Positions 44,191 to 52,440 of a stretch of 64,000 nucleotides of DNA are shown in pieces. This DNA comes from Pseudoflavonifractor_A sp022772585 (lineage in GTDB: Bacteria > Bacillota > Clostridia > Oscillospirales > Oscillospiraceae). The stretch covers positions 62,001-126,000 of the forward strand of contig NZ_JBQHUB010000002.1 of NCBI RefSeq assembly GCF_052065415.1. The letters run 5' to 3'. The translations under genes and the position numbers were made by a program. The notes under the pieces were generated by a model. It saw only the letters and a list, made by a program, of their open reading frames with translations, was not told where the DNA came from and made no database searches. Position 1 is the first letter of the stretch; each line of letters opens with the position of its first letter.

Positions 44191-45678
44191 TTATTTCAGG
44201 AACTCCAGCACGGTCCGTGTCATATCCTCCTTCTCCACCACCTGATCGAAGCGGACGCTGCGGTCCTTCAAGGCGGCGAGAGAGGCAGGGGCCTGGATGC
44301 CGGTGACCTCGGTGAGCTGGTCGATGACGGCGGTACCGGAGGCGATCTCCTTCACGCCCAGCGCGTCCAGCACGTCGGCGCAGAACTTGAAGGGGCTGGC
44401 GGTGGAGACCACGATGGCGGGGGTGTCATCCCCGGTCTCCTTCCGGTACTCCTCCAGCACATGGAAGGCCACGGCGCTGTGGGGATCGGCCAGATAATGG
44501 CCGGAGGACCACAGCTTCCGGATGGTCTCCTTGGTCTGGACGTCGTCGCAGCAGCCGGCGGCGAAATATTTTTGGAACTTGGCCTTGATGCTGTCGCTGA
44601 CCTCATAGCTGCCCTGGGCGGAGAGCTGCTCCATGTAGCTTCTGACCTCGGCGTCATTGCGCTCGGAGAACTCGAAGAGCATCCGCTCCAGGTTGGAGGA
44701 GATCAGAATGTCCATGGAGGGCGAGATGGTATTGTAGAACGCCCGGTTCCGGTCGTACACGCCGGTACGGATAAAGTCGGTGAGAACGTTGTTCTGGTTG
44801 GAGGCGCAGATCAGCTTCCCCAGAGGCACGCCCATCTCCTTGGCGTAGTAGGCGGCCAGGATGTCGCCGAAATTGCCGGTGGGGACGCAGACGTTGACCT
44901 TGTCTCCCTTCCGGATCTTCTCCTCCCGCATCAGGTCGCAGTAGGCCGACACGTAGTAGACGATCTGGGGCAGCACCCGGCCCCAGTTGATGGAGTTGGC
45001 GGAGGAGAAGAAGTAGCCCCGCTCGGCCAGGGTCTCCCGCAGTTCCCCGTCGGAGAAGAGCCGCTTGACGCCGGTCTGGGCGTCGTCAAAATTGCCCACC
45101 ACGGCGCACACGCCCACGTTGTCGCCCTCCTGGGTGAGCATCTGGAGCTGCTGAATATCGGACACGCCGTCCTTGGGATAGAACACCAGGATACGGGTGC
45201 GGTCCACGTCCCGGAAGCCCTCCAGCGCGGCCTTTCCCGTATCGCCGGAGGTGGCCACCAGGATGCAGGCCGTCTTGCTCTCGGCGTTTTTGGCCAGGGA
45301 GCCGGTGAGCAGGTGGGGCAGCATCTGCAGCGCCATATCCTTGAAGGCGCAGGTGGGACCGTGCCACAGCTCCAGGCTGTAGGTGTTCCCGTTCACCTGA
45401 CGGACGGGGGCCACCTCTTTGGCGTCGAACTTGCCATCGCCGTAGGCCCGCTTGGCGTAGGCCGTCAGCTCAGAGGCGGTGAAATCGTCCAGATAGGAAT
45501 TCATCACATACACCGCCCGCTGCTGGTAGGACATGTCCCGCATGGTGTCCAGGGCGTTCTGGGACAGCTTGGGGAACACCTCGGGCGTGAACAGGCCGCC
45601 GTCCCGCGCCAGTCCCTGGGCGATGGCCTCGGCCGCCAGCTTTTTGGTGCTCTTGTCTCGCGTGCTTACATAGTACAT
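44191..45678 (-). CDS. thrC: Threonine synthase
   Basis: 495-residue PLP enzyme converting phosphohomoserine to threonine. Residues 105-120 hold the PLP lysine K113 (GPTCAFKDMAL), and CVPTGNFGDILAAYYAK is the phosphate cup. It is of the longer, yeast/E. coli-like class. It overlaps the upstream dipeptidase stop by 13 bases. Confidence 0.96.
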   Translation of the reverse strand: MYYVSTRDKSTKKLAAEAIAQGLARDGGLFTPEVFPKLSQNALDTMRDMSYQQRAVYVMNSYLDDFTASELTAYAKRAYGDGKFDAKEVAPVRQVNGNTYSLELWHGPTCAFKDMALQMLPHLLTGSLAKNAESKTACILVATSGDTGKAALEGFRDVDRTRILVFYPKDGVSDIQQLQMLTQEGDNVGVCAVVGNFDDAQTGVKRLFSDGELRETLAERGYFFSSANSINWGRVLPQIVYYVSAYCDLMREEKIRKGDKVNVCVPTGNFGDILAAYYAKEMGVPLGKLICASNQNNVLTDFIRTGVYDRNRAFYNTISPSMDILISSNLERMLFEFSERNDAEVRSYMEQLSAQGSYEVSDSIKAKFQKYFAAGCCDDVQTKETIRKLWSSGHYLADPHSAVAFHVLEEYRKETGDDTPAIVVSTASPFKFCADVLDALGVKEIASGTAVIDQLTEVTGIQAPASLAALKDRSVRFDQVVEKEDMTRTVLEFLK

Positions 45679-46604
45679 ACTTCGTTCACAACCCTCGTCA
45701 TATTATCGAAGAAGATGGCATGGACCAGCTCCTCGCTGTAGTTGCGCTGGAGCATCCGGTCGTAGATCTTCCCAATGTCCTGGATGCCGTCGATCCCGTC
45801 GGGCATCTCGTCATAGCAGCCGTCCAGGTCGCCGCCCATACACACGTTCTTTTCGCCGCCCAGGGAGAGGAAGTGCTCCATATGGGCGATGACGGTATCC
45901 ACGGTGGTGGGCTCTCCCAGGAAGGTCCGGTACATGTTGATGCCGGCCACGCCGTTGTGCCGGACGATCTCCCGGAACATGTCGTCAGTCAGGTTCCGGA
46001 CATGGCCGCACAGGGCCCGGGAGCAGGAGTGGCTGGCCATGAAGGGGCCCTCCACCAGCTCCGCCACGTCCCAGAAGCCGGGGTCGGACATGTGGGACAC
46101 ATCCACCAGCATGTGCAGGTCGGTCATCTTCCGCACAAATGCCTTACCCTCGGCGGTGAGGCCCTTGCCGGCCTCGTCCTCAGTGGTGCCGCACAGGATG
46201 TTGGCGGCGTTCCACACCGGGTTGATGGCCCGCACGCCCATCTCCCAGGCCTCCTGCAGTCCGTCCAGCGTACAGTCGATGAGATCGGCGCCCTCGATGG
46301 ACAGGAAGGCCGCCCGCTTGCCCGCGGCGAAGGCCGCCTGGGCCTCGGCACCGGTGCGGCACTGGACGATACGGTCCCGGTTCAGCTCCATCTCCCGCTG
46401 GAAGATGGCGTATTCCGAGCGGAACACGTCCCGGCGGGTGACGCCGGGCTTGAGCACCTCATCGGCGAAGAGGGCGAAAAACTGCCCCCACTTTCCGATG
46501 TACTCCGCCCGCGTCAGGTCCTGGTTCCCGAAATTCTCCCGGATGCCGTATCCGTAGCGGTAGCACCGGGTCATGGTATCGCAGTGTCCGTCAAACAGAT
46601 CCAT
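45666..46604 (-). CDS. Membrane dipeptidase-family (M19) metallohydrolase
   Basis: 312 residues with the M19 metal motifs FDGHCDT (H-x-D), SIEGADLI (bridging Glu), DVSHMSD and SHSCSRAL. Despite the family name there is no signal peptide or membrane helix, so it is cytoplasmic, acting on dipeptides (often D-amino acid-containing). The ATG at 46604 follows AGGAGG. Confidence 0.9.
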   Translation of the reverse strand: MDLFDGHCDTMTRCYRYGYGIRENFGNQDLTRAEYIGKWGQFFALFADEVLKPGVTRRDVFRSEYAIFQREMELNRDRIVQCRTGAEAQAAFAAGKRAAFLSIEGADLIDCTLDGLQEAWEMGVRAINPVWNAANILCGTTEDEAGKGLTAEGKAFVRKMTDLHMLVDVSHMSDPGFWDVAELVEGPFMASHSCSRALCGHVRNLTDDMFREIVRHNGVAGINMYRTFLGEPTTVDTVIAHMEHFLSLGGEKNVCMGGDLDGCYDEMPDGIDGIQDIGKIYDRMLQRNYSEELVHAIFFDNMTRVVNEVCTM

Positions 46605-46639
46605 CCAAAACGCCTCCTCTTTCCCGCGGCCGCGCCGCG

Positions 46640-47011
46640 TCAAAACGCATTCTCAATATATGTAATAGCAGGTGATCTGGTCTCAAGCCCCTGGGGGGCA
46701 TAGATCTCCGCCACATCGAACCGGGGCTGCTTTTCGGTGGGGTGCCCGGCCAGATAGAGTTCCGCCGTGATCCGCAGACGCTGCTGCTTGTGCCGGTCCA
46801 CCGCCTCCCGCCCTGCGGAAAAAGAATCTCCCCGGCGCAGCTTGACCTCCACGAACATCAGATAGTCCCGGTTCTCCGCGATGAGGTCGATCTCCCCATA
46901 TCGGGTGCGGTAGCCGGCAGCCACGATAGTGCAGCCCCTCCCCCGCAGGTACTCCGCCGCCAGGGCCTCGCCCCACCGTCCGGTGAGGGCGCTCCGTCCC
47001 GCCCCGCTCAC
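46640..47011 (-). CDS. YraN/UPF0102-family nuclease-fold protein
   Basis: 123 residues with the family core RYGEIDLIAENRDYLMFVEVK, a PD-(D/E)XK-like nuclease signature. The role is unknown, perhaps DNA maintenance. The GTG start overlaps the rnhB stop (GTGA). Confidence 0.9.
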   Translation of the reverse strand: MSGAGRSALTGRWGEALAAEYLRGRGCTIVAAGYRTRYGEIDLIAENRDYLMFVEVKLRRGDSFSAGREAVDRHKQQRLRITAELYLAGHPTEKQPRFDVAEIYAPQGLETRSPAITYIENAF

Positions 47012-47622
47012 AGGTTCTTCAAAAAGCTCCGGCGGTGGATGGGGCTGGGCCCGTACCGCCGCAGCAGCTCGTAGTGCAGTTTGGTGCCGTAGCCCTTATG
47101 GCGGGCAAACTCGTACTGGGGATACTCCTCCGCCGCCCGCTCCATGTACCGGTCCCGGCTCACCTTGGCCAGGATGGACGCGGCGGCGATGCTGGCGCTG
47201 CGGCTGTCCCCCTTGACCACCGTCTGATGTGGGGTGGTGATGGCGGCGCTTTTCCCCCTGTCCCGGTTCCCGTCAATGAGTGCGAAGTCGGGCCGGATGT
47301 TCAGCCCGTCGATGGCCAGCTGCATGGCCTTCATCCGGGCGCTGAGGATGTCGGTGCGGTCGATCTCCTCCGCGTCCACCCACGCCACCGCCCAGGCCGC
47401 GGCCCGCTCCCGGATAAGGTCGAAGAGAACGTACCGCTTTTTGGGGCTCACCTGCTTGGAGTCGTTGAGGCCGGGGAGGTCCACACCCATGGGCAGTATC
47501 ACGGCGGCGGCGTACACCGGCCCGGCCAGGGGCCCGGCCCCCGCCTCGTCGCAGCCGCAGACCACGCCTGCCCCCTGCTCCGCCAGGGAGCGTTCCAGCT
47601 CCCACAGATCAGGCTTCTCCAT
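47008..47622 (-). CDS. rnhB: Ribonuclease HII
   Basis: 204 residues. Catalytic GCDEAGAGPLAGPV (Asp-Glu), a third Asp in ALIDGNRD and SASIAAASILAKVSRDR. Removes ribonucleotides from DNA. Overlaps rbgA by 14 bases; the rplS-rbgA-rnhB-yraN order matches Bacillus. Confidence 0.96.
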   Translation of the reverse strand: MEKPDLWELERSLAEQGAGVVCGCDEAGAGPLAGPVYAAAVILPMGVDLPGLNDSKQVSPKKRYVLFDLIRERAAAWAVAWVDAEEIDRTDILSARMKAMQLAIDGLNIRPDFALIDGNRDRGKSAAITTPHQTVVKGDSRSASIAAASILAKVSRDRYMERAAEEYPQYEFARHKGYGTKLHYELLRRYGPSPIHRRSFLKNL

Positions 47623-48493
47623 CCGGTGATTCCTCCCTCCGCTCCAGGTCGCCGGGGGTCTCCAGCGTGAAGCGGCCCAGCTTGCCGCCCCGGTACTCGT
47701 CCAGCAATATTTTGGCCATGCGCTCGGTGTCCGGCTCGCCGCCGGAGATGAGGAAGCCCCGCTTGCGGGCGGCCCGCTCCAGCAGCTCCCACCCCTGGGC
47801 GGCGGGGTCGGCCTCGATCTTATAGCGCCCCAGCGCCTGGGGATAGCGGCGGTTGAGCAGGTCCATGAAGTGGCAGGCCAGGGTCTCCACGTCCATGATC
47901 TCGTCCTTCACCGCGCCGGTAAAGGCCAGATTCAGGCCGATGGACTGATCCTCGAATTTGGGCCACAGGATGCCCGGCGTGTCCAGCAGGTCCAGCGACG
48001 CGTCCACCGACACCCACTGCTTGCCCCGGGTGACGCCGGGCCGGTCCCCCGCCTTGGCGGACTTCTTTTTGGCCACCTGGTTGATAAAGGTGGACTTGCC
48101 CACGTTGGGCACCCCCACGATCATAGCCCGGATGGGGCGGCCCACCTGGCCCTTGGCCTTCCACTGCTCCAGCTTATCCTTCAGGGCAGACCGGGCGGCG
48201 GCGGAAAACTGGCTGACGCCTTTGCCATCCTTTGCGTTGGTCTCCAGGACCGTGCAGCCCTGGGCGCGGAACCAGCTCCCCCACTCCTGATTCATGGCGG
48301 GGTCGGCCTGGTCGGCCCGGTTGAGCACGATGATCCGGGGCTTGGCGCCCACCAGATCGTCAATGTCCGGATTGCGGCTGGAGATGGGGATACGGGCGTC
48401 CACTACCTCGGCCACCAGGTCCACATATTTCAAATTCTCCGCGATCATACGGCGCGTCTTGGTCATATGTCCCGGATACCACTGTATATAAAT
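47609..48493 (-). CDS. rbgA: Ribosome-biogenesis GTPase RbgA (YlqF), probable ATT start
   Basis: Circularly permuted GTPase for 50S assembly: G4 NRADQAD, G1 GVPNVGKST, G3 DTPGILWP. The first ATG (48466) would drop the conserved N-terminal segment, which is clearly encoded just upstream (YIQWYPGHMTKTRR). The only suitable initiator in that frame is ATT at 48493, nine bases after AAAGGGG; an in-frame stop lies further upstream. I therefore extend to 294 residues. If initiation is really at the ATG, the protein is 285 residues. Confidence 0.8.
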   Translation of the reverse strand: MYIQWYPGHMTKTRRMIAENLKYVDLVAEVVDARIPISSRNPDIDDLVGAKPRIIVLNRADQADPAMNQEWGSWFRAQGCTVLETNAKDGKGVSQFSAAARSALKDKLEQWKAKGQVGRPIRAMIVGVPNVGKSTFINQVAKKKSAKAGDRPGVTRGKQWVSVDASLDLLDTPGILWPKFEDQSIGLNLAFTGAVKDEIMDVETLACHFMDLLNRRYPQALGRYKIEADPAAQGWELLERAARKRGFLISGGEPDTERMAKILLDEYRGGKLGRFTLETPGDLERREESPDGEA

Positions 48494-48600
48494 AGCCGTC
48501 AGCCCCTTTGCTTCTGCGTGATCCGTTCACAGATTCTATCATTATACACAATATGTTGCGAGAAAAAAAGACCTTTCTCCCGTCTTTGGTGATGAAATGC

Positions 48601-48630
48601 AAAAAAGAGAGGCCGAAGCCTCTCTTTTTT
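48601..48630. terminator. Terminator after rplS
   Basis: 13-bp stem (48601-48613 with 48618-48630) with a CGAA loop and a T run on both strands; separates rplS from rbgA. Between it and rbgA (48494-48600) there is a TATAAT-like hexamer near 48540 but no convincing -35. Confidence 0.9.
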
Positions 48631-48640
48631 GTGGATGGGA

Positions 48641-48982
48641 TCAGATGCGCTCCTTGACCTTGGCGCTCTTGCCCACGCGGTCGCGCAGGTAGTAGAGCTT
48701 GGCACGGCGGACCTTGCCGTGACGGACCAGCTCGATCTTCTCGACGGAAGGAGCGTGGATGGGGAACACCTTCTCCACGCCGACACCGTAAGAGATGCGG
48801 CGGACGGTGATGGTCTCCTCGATGCCGCCATGCTTCTTGGCGATGACGGTGCCCTCGAACACCTGGATACGCTCGCGGTTGCCTTCCTTGACCTTGATGT
48901 GGACACGGACGGTATCACCGATGGCGGCGACGGGGGGCTCGGCCTTCAGGTTCTTCTCGTTAAACGCCTTCAACAGATCCAT
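48641..48982 (-). CDS. rplS: Ribosomal protein L19
   Basis: 113 residues with the L19 pattern (FEGTVIAKKHGGIEETITVRR shortened here as FEGTVIAKKHGG; RISYGVGVEKVFP; RAKLYYLRDRVGKSAK). The ATG at 48982 follows AGGAGG by 9 bases. Its own promoter lies inside the end of the upstream spoIVFB gene. Confidence 0.97.
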   Translation of the reverse strand: MDLLKAFNEKNLKAEPPVAAIGDTVRVHIKVKEGNRERIQVFEGTVIAKKHGGIEETITVRRISYGVGVEKVFPIHAPSVEKIELVRHGKVRRAKLYYLRDRVGKSAKVKERI

Positions 48983-48995
48983 GGATAGTTTCCTC

Positions 48996-49718
48996 CTAAT
49001 TATAGGTGTTCTTACCGCCCTTTCCATGCCGGCCTCTCTTTGGACCGGCGGCGGCAGAGGACCACCCTTTCTTCAGACTGAAATAGTTTAGCATACCCCC
49101 CGCCTGATTGCAAGGATAATTTCCAGAAAAATCTCTCTTTTTTGCCGCTGCGAGGGCGTTCACCGTCAGCCAGGCCCCGGTGAGCAAAAGGGTGGGATTG
49201 GCGGTGAGGCACATCAGCCACACGCCCGCTGCCATCAAAGTCAGGGAGAGCACAGCGGAGAGCGCGGCGGAGAGCCGCTCTCCCCACTCCCACCGGTCCA
49301 GAAGGGCGGCGAGCGAGCGCCCTCCGTCCAGCGGGCCCACGGGCAGCAGATTGAACAGGGCCAGGCTGAGATTGAGTCCCGCGAACAGCCAGGCCCCCTC
49401 CCCCCACCAGGGAGCCAGCCGGGCGGACAGGAATGCCAGCCCTCCATTGACGGCGGGACCGGCCAGGGCCACGGCGGCCCGGGCCCAACGCCCCGCTGGA
49501 GCGCCTCCTGCCAGGCGCAGCTCCGCCCCCACGCAGGTGAGGCGCAGAGCCGCTATCCTGCCGCCGCAGGCCAGCACGGCCAGACAATGCCCCATCTCGT
49601 GGAGGGCGCAGGCCAGCCCCGCCCAGAGGATGAGTCCGTCGGTATCCATATAAAGGAGGAAGGCCGCCAGCAACAGAAAGCCCCCGCTGACCTCCACCCT
49701 TCTCCAGCGCAGCGCCAT
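48996..49718 (-). CDS. spoIVFB: SpoIVFB-like site-2 protease (M50)
   Basis: 240 residues, about five membrane helices, HEMGH zinc motif near residue 50 and NLLPVGPLDGG later. In Bacillus SpoIVFB cuts pro-sigma-K in the outer forespore membrane. The gene directly follows an M23-domain SpoIVFA-like gene, which is why I choose this call over a generic M50 protease. The last 40 or so residues are low-conservation and overlie the rplS promoter; its stop is 13 bases from rplS. Confidence 0.8.
   Translation of the reverse strand: MALRWRRVEVSGGFLLLAAFLLYMDTDGLILWAGLACALHEMGHCLAVLACGGRIAALRLTCVGAELRLAGGAPAGRWARAAVALAGPAVNGGLAFLSARLAPWWGEGAWLFAGLNLSLALFNLLPVGPLDGGRSLAALLDRWEWGERLSAALSAVLSLTLMAAGVWLMCLTANPTLLLTGAWLTVNALAAAKKRDFSGNYPCNQAGGMLNYFSLKKGWSSAAAGPKRGRHGKGGKNTYN
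49085..49113 (-). promoter_or_regulatory. Sigma-A promoter of rplS inside spoIVFB
   Basis: Minus strand TTGCAA, 17-base spacer, TAAACT with an extended TGC in front; about 100 bases before the rplS ATG. Confidence 0.65.
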
Positions 49719-49728
49719 GGCGGCGGGA

Positions 49729-50727
49729 TCACTGGGTCTGGATATAGTAGACCGGGTTGAGACGCACCCCGTCCCGCTTGATCTCAAAATGCAGATGAGG
49801 ACCGGTGGCGTTCCCCGTGGCTCCGGATACGGCCACCTGCTCCCCCGCCTTCACTGTCTGTCCCTGCTGGACCAGCAGTTCACCGCAGTGGGCGTAAAAA
49901 CTGGTCACCCCGCCGGCATGGCGCAGCTGAAGGTAGAGTCCATATACCTGGCTCTCCCCGATGTAATCCACAGTCCCGTCGGCAAAGGCCAGCACCGGCG
50001 TTCCGGTATTGACGGCCAGATCCACCCCGCAGTGGAACTTCTCACCGCCGTCCACCGGGTGCTCTCGCCAGCCGTAGGCGGAGGACACCCACCCCAGAGC
50101 CGGGGTGACGGTCTCCCCCACATCCAGCCGGTACTTGTCCATGGTGGTATTGTCGGGCAGTGCCGGGCCGGAATAGGCCATGACCGTCACTTCGGGTTCT
50201 TCCGGTTCTGCCGGAGATGGTTCCGAACGCGCGAAAGTGTCCGCAAAGGGGGACGGAGAGGGCGCAGCGGCTGCGGCGCCGCTCAGAGCCAGGCAGCGGG
50301 CAGCGTCCGGACCCCCGGAGCCCAGCCGCTCCGCCTCACGGAAATAGAGCGCCCCCGGCAGTGTGGGACCGACTTCCTTCATGGCGGTACCTTCCGCGAA
50401 TACCCCGTTCCACAGGACGGCCAGCGTCTCCGCGGCAGACTCGCCCCGGGAGATGGCCCGGCCCATATCGGCAAAGGTGGCCGTAAAATCGGTGTCAGCA
50501 TGGAGGATCTGCTGCAGCTCGCTCCGAAGGCTCTCCATCTGGTTGGGAAATACCCCCTTGCCCACCAGTGTCACAGCGAAGATCGCTACGCACACCGCCA
50601 GCTGCAGCAGACGCCGCCGCTCCCTGGGCGCCAGGGTCACGGCGCGGTGTTTTTTCCTGCTCCGTCTGGACGGGGCGCTCCGTGTCTGCCGCCGCTGCGC
50701 CCACTCCTGATAGGTCATGCTCTCCAT
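49729..50727 (-). CDS. spoIVFA: SpoIVFA-like protein with M23 (LytM) domain
   Basis: 332 residues. A basic cytoplasmic start (RRSRKKHR), one membrane helix (about 40-60), a linker, and a C-terminal M23 domain (about 205-330). The zinc ligands of active LytM enzymes are present: HCGVD, YAHCG and PHLHFE. In Bacillus SpoIVFA holds and inhibits SpoIVFB and is cut by SpoIVB/CtpB. Here the domain could be a real endopeptidase. The pair with spoIVFB starts in the next 11 bases. Confidence 0.8.
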   Translation of the reverse strand: MESMTYQEWAQRRQTRSAPSRRSRKKHRAVTLAPRERRRLLQLAVCVAIFAVTLVGKGVFPNQMESLRSELQQILHADTDFTATFADMGRAISRGESAAETLAVLWNGVFAEGTAMKEVGPTLPGALYFREAERLGSGGPDAARCLALSGAAAAAPSPSPFADTFARSEPSPAEPEEPEVTVMAYSGPALPDNTTMDKYRLDVGETVTPALGWVSSAYGWREHPVDGGEKFHCGVDLAVNTGTPVLAFADGTVDYIGESQVYGLYLQLRHAGGVTSFYAHCGELLVQQGQTVKAGEQVAVSGATGNATGPHLHFEIKRDGVRLNPVYYIQTQ

Positions 50728-50840
50728 ATAAGACGGCCCCCTTCTTCCACATCCGATCTGTATTATGTCTATGCGGATAGGGCAAGCCCTATGCCTTCAT
50801 TCCCGGCGTTTTTTCTGTGAAAAGACAGCACACGGAAAAA

Positions 50841-50874
50841 GGGACCGGCAGGGCCAGATCGCCCTGCCGGTCCC
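50841..50874. terminator. Bidirectional terminator between spoIVFA and the small basic protein
   Basis: 14-bp perfect stem (50841-50854 with 50861-50874), 6-base loop, with five As before and seven Ts after, so it works in either direction. It ends the LysM-CAP/small protein transcript. Confidence 0.92.
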
Positions 50875-50884
50875 TTTTTTTGTC

Positions 50885-51073
50885 TCAGTGTGCGCCGTCC
50901 CCGCCACTCCGGCCATGCCAGACCTTCAGACTTGGCCCGCTGGTGCCGCTGACGATGGGCTTTGCGGGCTCCTTTCCGTGCTTTGCCTTTCCCTGGAGCT
51001 CCGGGACGGGCGGAGCATCATTTCTGGGCTTTGTGTGCGTCCAGTCCGGCCTTGCCATTCCCTTTTTGGGCAT
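50885..51073 (-). CDS. Small basic Pro/Lys-rich protein of unknown function
   Basis: 62 residues starting MPKKGMARPDWTHTKPRN, with a motif-like centre VPELQGKAKHGKEPAKPIV. It is hydrophilic, with no membrane segment. GAGGTGAT lies 6 bases before the ATG, which supports translation. It follows the LysM-CAP gene by 49 bases and ends in a strong terminator. I have a vague memory of similar small proteins in gut Clostridia but cannot name a family. Confidence 0.6.
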   Translation of the reverse strand: MPKKGMARPDWTHTKPRNDAPPVPELQGKAKHGKEPAKPIVSGTSGPSLKVWHGRSGGDGAH

Positions 51074-51122
51074 CGTATCACCTCAAAAAGTAGTCTGCCC
51101 CATGGCCGGGAGAATATCCGGC

Positions 51123-51728
51123 TCAGCCAATGAACATCTGGGTCCAATAGTGTCCGGCAGCCACGTAGCCCACGCCGATCTGGGTGTAAGAGGCGTTGAG
51201 GATGTTGGCGCGGTGTCCGCTGGAGTTCATCCAGGCGTTCACCACGGCCTGAGGCGTCCGCTGTCCGTACGCGATGTTTTCACCCGCCGTACGGAACGAG
51301 AGTCCAAAGGCTTTTATCATCTGGAACGGACTTCCGTAGGTAGGGCTGGTATGGGAGAAATAGCGGTTGTCCACCATGTCCTGGGACTTGTAGCGGGCCA
51401 CACGGGAGAGCTCCCAGTGCTCTGTCAGCGGCTTGAGACCGTTTTGGACCCGGATCTCATTTACCAGCCGGATGACCTCCCGCTCGAAGGAGACCACAGT
51501 GGGATCCAGCTGGGGGATGGTAAGTACCTGCCCCGGGTAGATCAGATCGGGATCAGGGATCTGAGGGTTGGCGTCAATGATCTCACGTGTTCCCACCTGG
51601 TATCTCACTGCCAGCTTCCACATGGTGTCGCCCGCCGCCACTGTGTGGGTGACGCCGGCCGCAGACGCAGGGAGCGTGCACGCAAGCACCAGAAACAGCG
51701 CGGTACAAAGAGAAATCAATTTTTTCAC
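51123..51728 (-). CDS. Secreted LysM and CAP/SCP-domain protein
   Basis: 201 residues from the GTG at 51728 (AGGAGG 6 bases upstream). A signal peptide (residues 1-24, ending SAA) precedes one LysM (about 27-72: HTVAAGDTMWKLAVRY, PGQVLTIP) and a CAP domain (about 80-200: NEIRVQNGLKPLTEHWELS, SGHRANIL). The layout resembles Bacillus YkwD/SafA-neighbour spore proteins. A longer open frame exists but would skip the signal peptide start. Confidence 0.88.
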   Translation of the reverse strand: MKKLISLCTALFLVLACTLPASAAGVTHTVAAGDTMWKLAVRYQVGTREIIDANPQIPDPDLIYPGQVLTIPQLDPTVVSFEREVIRLVNEIRVQNGLKPLTEHWELSRVARYKSQDMVDNRYFSHTSPTYGSPFQMIKAFGLSFRTAGENIAYGQRTPQAVVNAWMNSSGHRANILNASYTQIGVGYVAAGHYWTQMFIG

Positions 51729-51816
51729 ACAGGACCTCCTGACTGAAGTACATGCGGCCCCCCACAGGCGCGGGGGCCGCCGGATAAAACGGTAACTGCC
51801 TCGCGAAGCCAGAAGA

Positions 51817-51845
51817 ATTGTAACCGATTTGTAACCATTTTTCAA
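51817..51845 (-). promoter_or_regulatory. Sigma-A-like promoter of the LysM-CAP gene
   Basis: Minus strand TTGAAA, 17-base spacer, TACAAT. Divergent from the regulator promoter at 51905-51933. Found by eye. Confidence 0.6.
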
Positions 51846-51904
51846 AGGTAAATCATTCCGCTTCCCAAAAATGGAGCCGTTCACGACCTGTTTCTCAAAC
51901 TTTC

Positions 51905-51933
51905 TTGCCTTTTTTGCTCTTTTGTGGTAGTCT
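51905..51933 (+). promoter_or_regulatory. Promoter of the DtxR-family regulator
   Basis: TTGCCT, 17-base spacer, TAGTCT with a TGG just before the -10; about 35 bases from the ATG. The -10 is weak, as is common for self-repressed regulators. Confidence 0.5.
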
Positions 51934-51966
51934 ATTAGGAAACACGGAGCATCGGGGAGAGCTTTT

Positions 51967-52365
51967 ATGAACATTCACGAATCTGCAGAAGATTATCTGG
52001 AGGCCATTTTGATCCTGAAAGAACGTCTTGGCCTTGTCCGCTCCATCGACATCGTGCACGAGCGGGGCTACAGCAAGCCCAGCGTCAGCATTGCCATGAA
52101 GCGGCTGAGAGAAAACGGATATATCGAGATGGACCCGGCGGGCTATATCACACTGCTGCCTCCCGGCGAGGCCATTGCCCAGCGCATCTACGAGCGCCAC
52201 CGCCTGCTCACCCGGTTCCTGGTCCAGCTGGGCGTCAGCGAGGATGTGGCGGCGGCCGATGCCTGCAAGATGGAGCACGACCTGAGCGACGAGACCTTTG
52301 AAAAGATCATCCAGCACGCGATGGGGAAACAGGACCGGACCCAGCGAAATTCTGATCCGGACTGA
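51967..52365 (+). CDS. DtxR/MntR-family metal-dependent transcription regulator
   Basis: 132 residues: winged helix (about 1-70, with ERGYSKPSVSIAMKRL as recognition region) and a dimerisation/metal domain; no SH3-like third domain, so MntR-length. Aligning by hand to MntR, metal ligands D9, E12, H78, E103 and H104 are kept, but the position of MntR E99 is C100 (DACKMEHDLS), as in DtxR. The metal preference is therefore uncertain (Mn or Fe). It is the only plus-strand gene between 51 and 59 kb. Confidence 0.88.
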   Translation: MNIHESAEDYLEAILILKERLGLVRSIDIVHERGYSKPSVSIAMKRLRENGYIEMDPAGYITLLPPGEAIAQRIYERHRLLTRFLVQLGVSEDVAAADACKMEHDLSDETFEKIIQHAMGKQDRTQRNSDPD

Positions 52366-52403
52366 AATAAACGCACAGATGCTTCGCATCTGTGCGTTTA
52401 TTT
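52365..52403. terminator. Terminator after the DtxR-family gene
   Basis: 18-bp stem (52365-52382 with 52386-52403) with a 3-base loop and flanking A/T runs; works for the plus-strand regulator and for the cupin gene converging from the other side. Confidence 0.9.
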
Positions 52404-52440
52404 TTCTCCCGATACATCCTCTCGGCCGTGACGCCTGCGG

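Noticed and set aside
41848..45741. Plus-strand open frame of about 1300 codons opposite tig, phosphoesterase and thrC
   Set aside because: Spans three well-supported minus-strand genes; composition is that of an antisense shadow and there is no RBS or domain.
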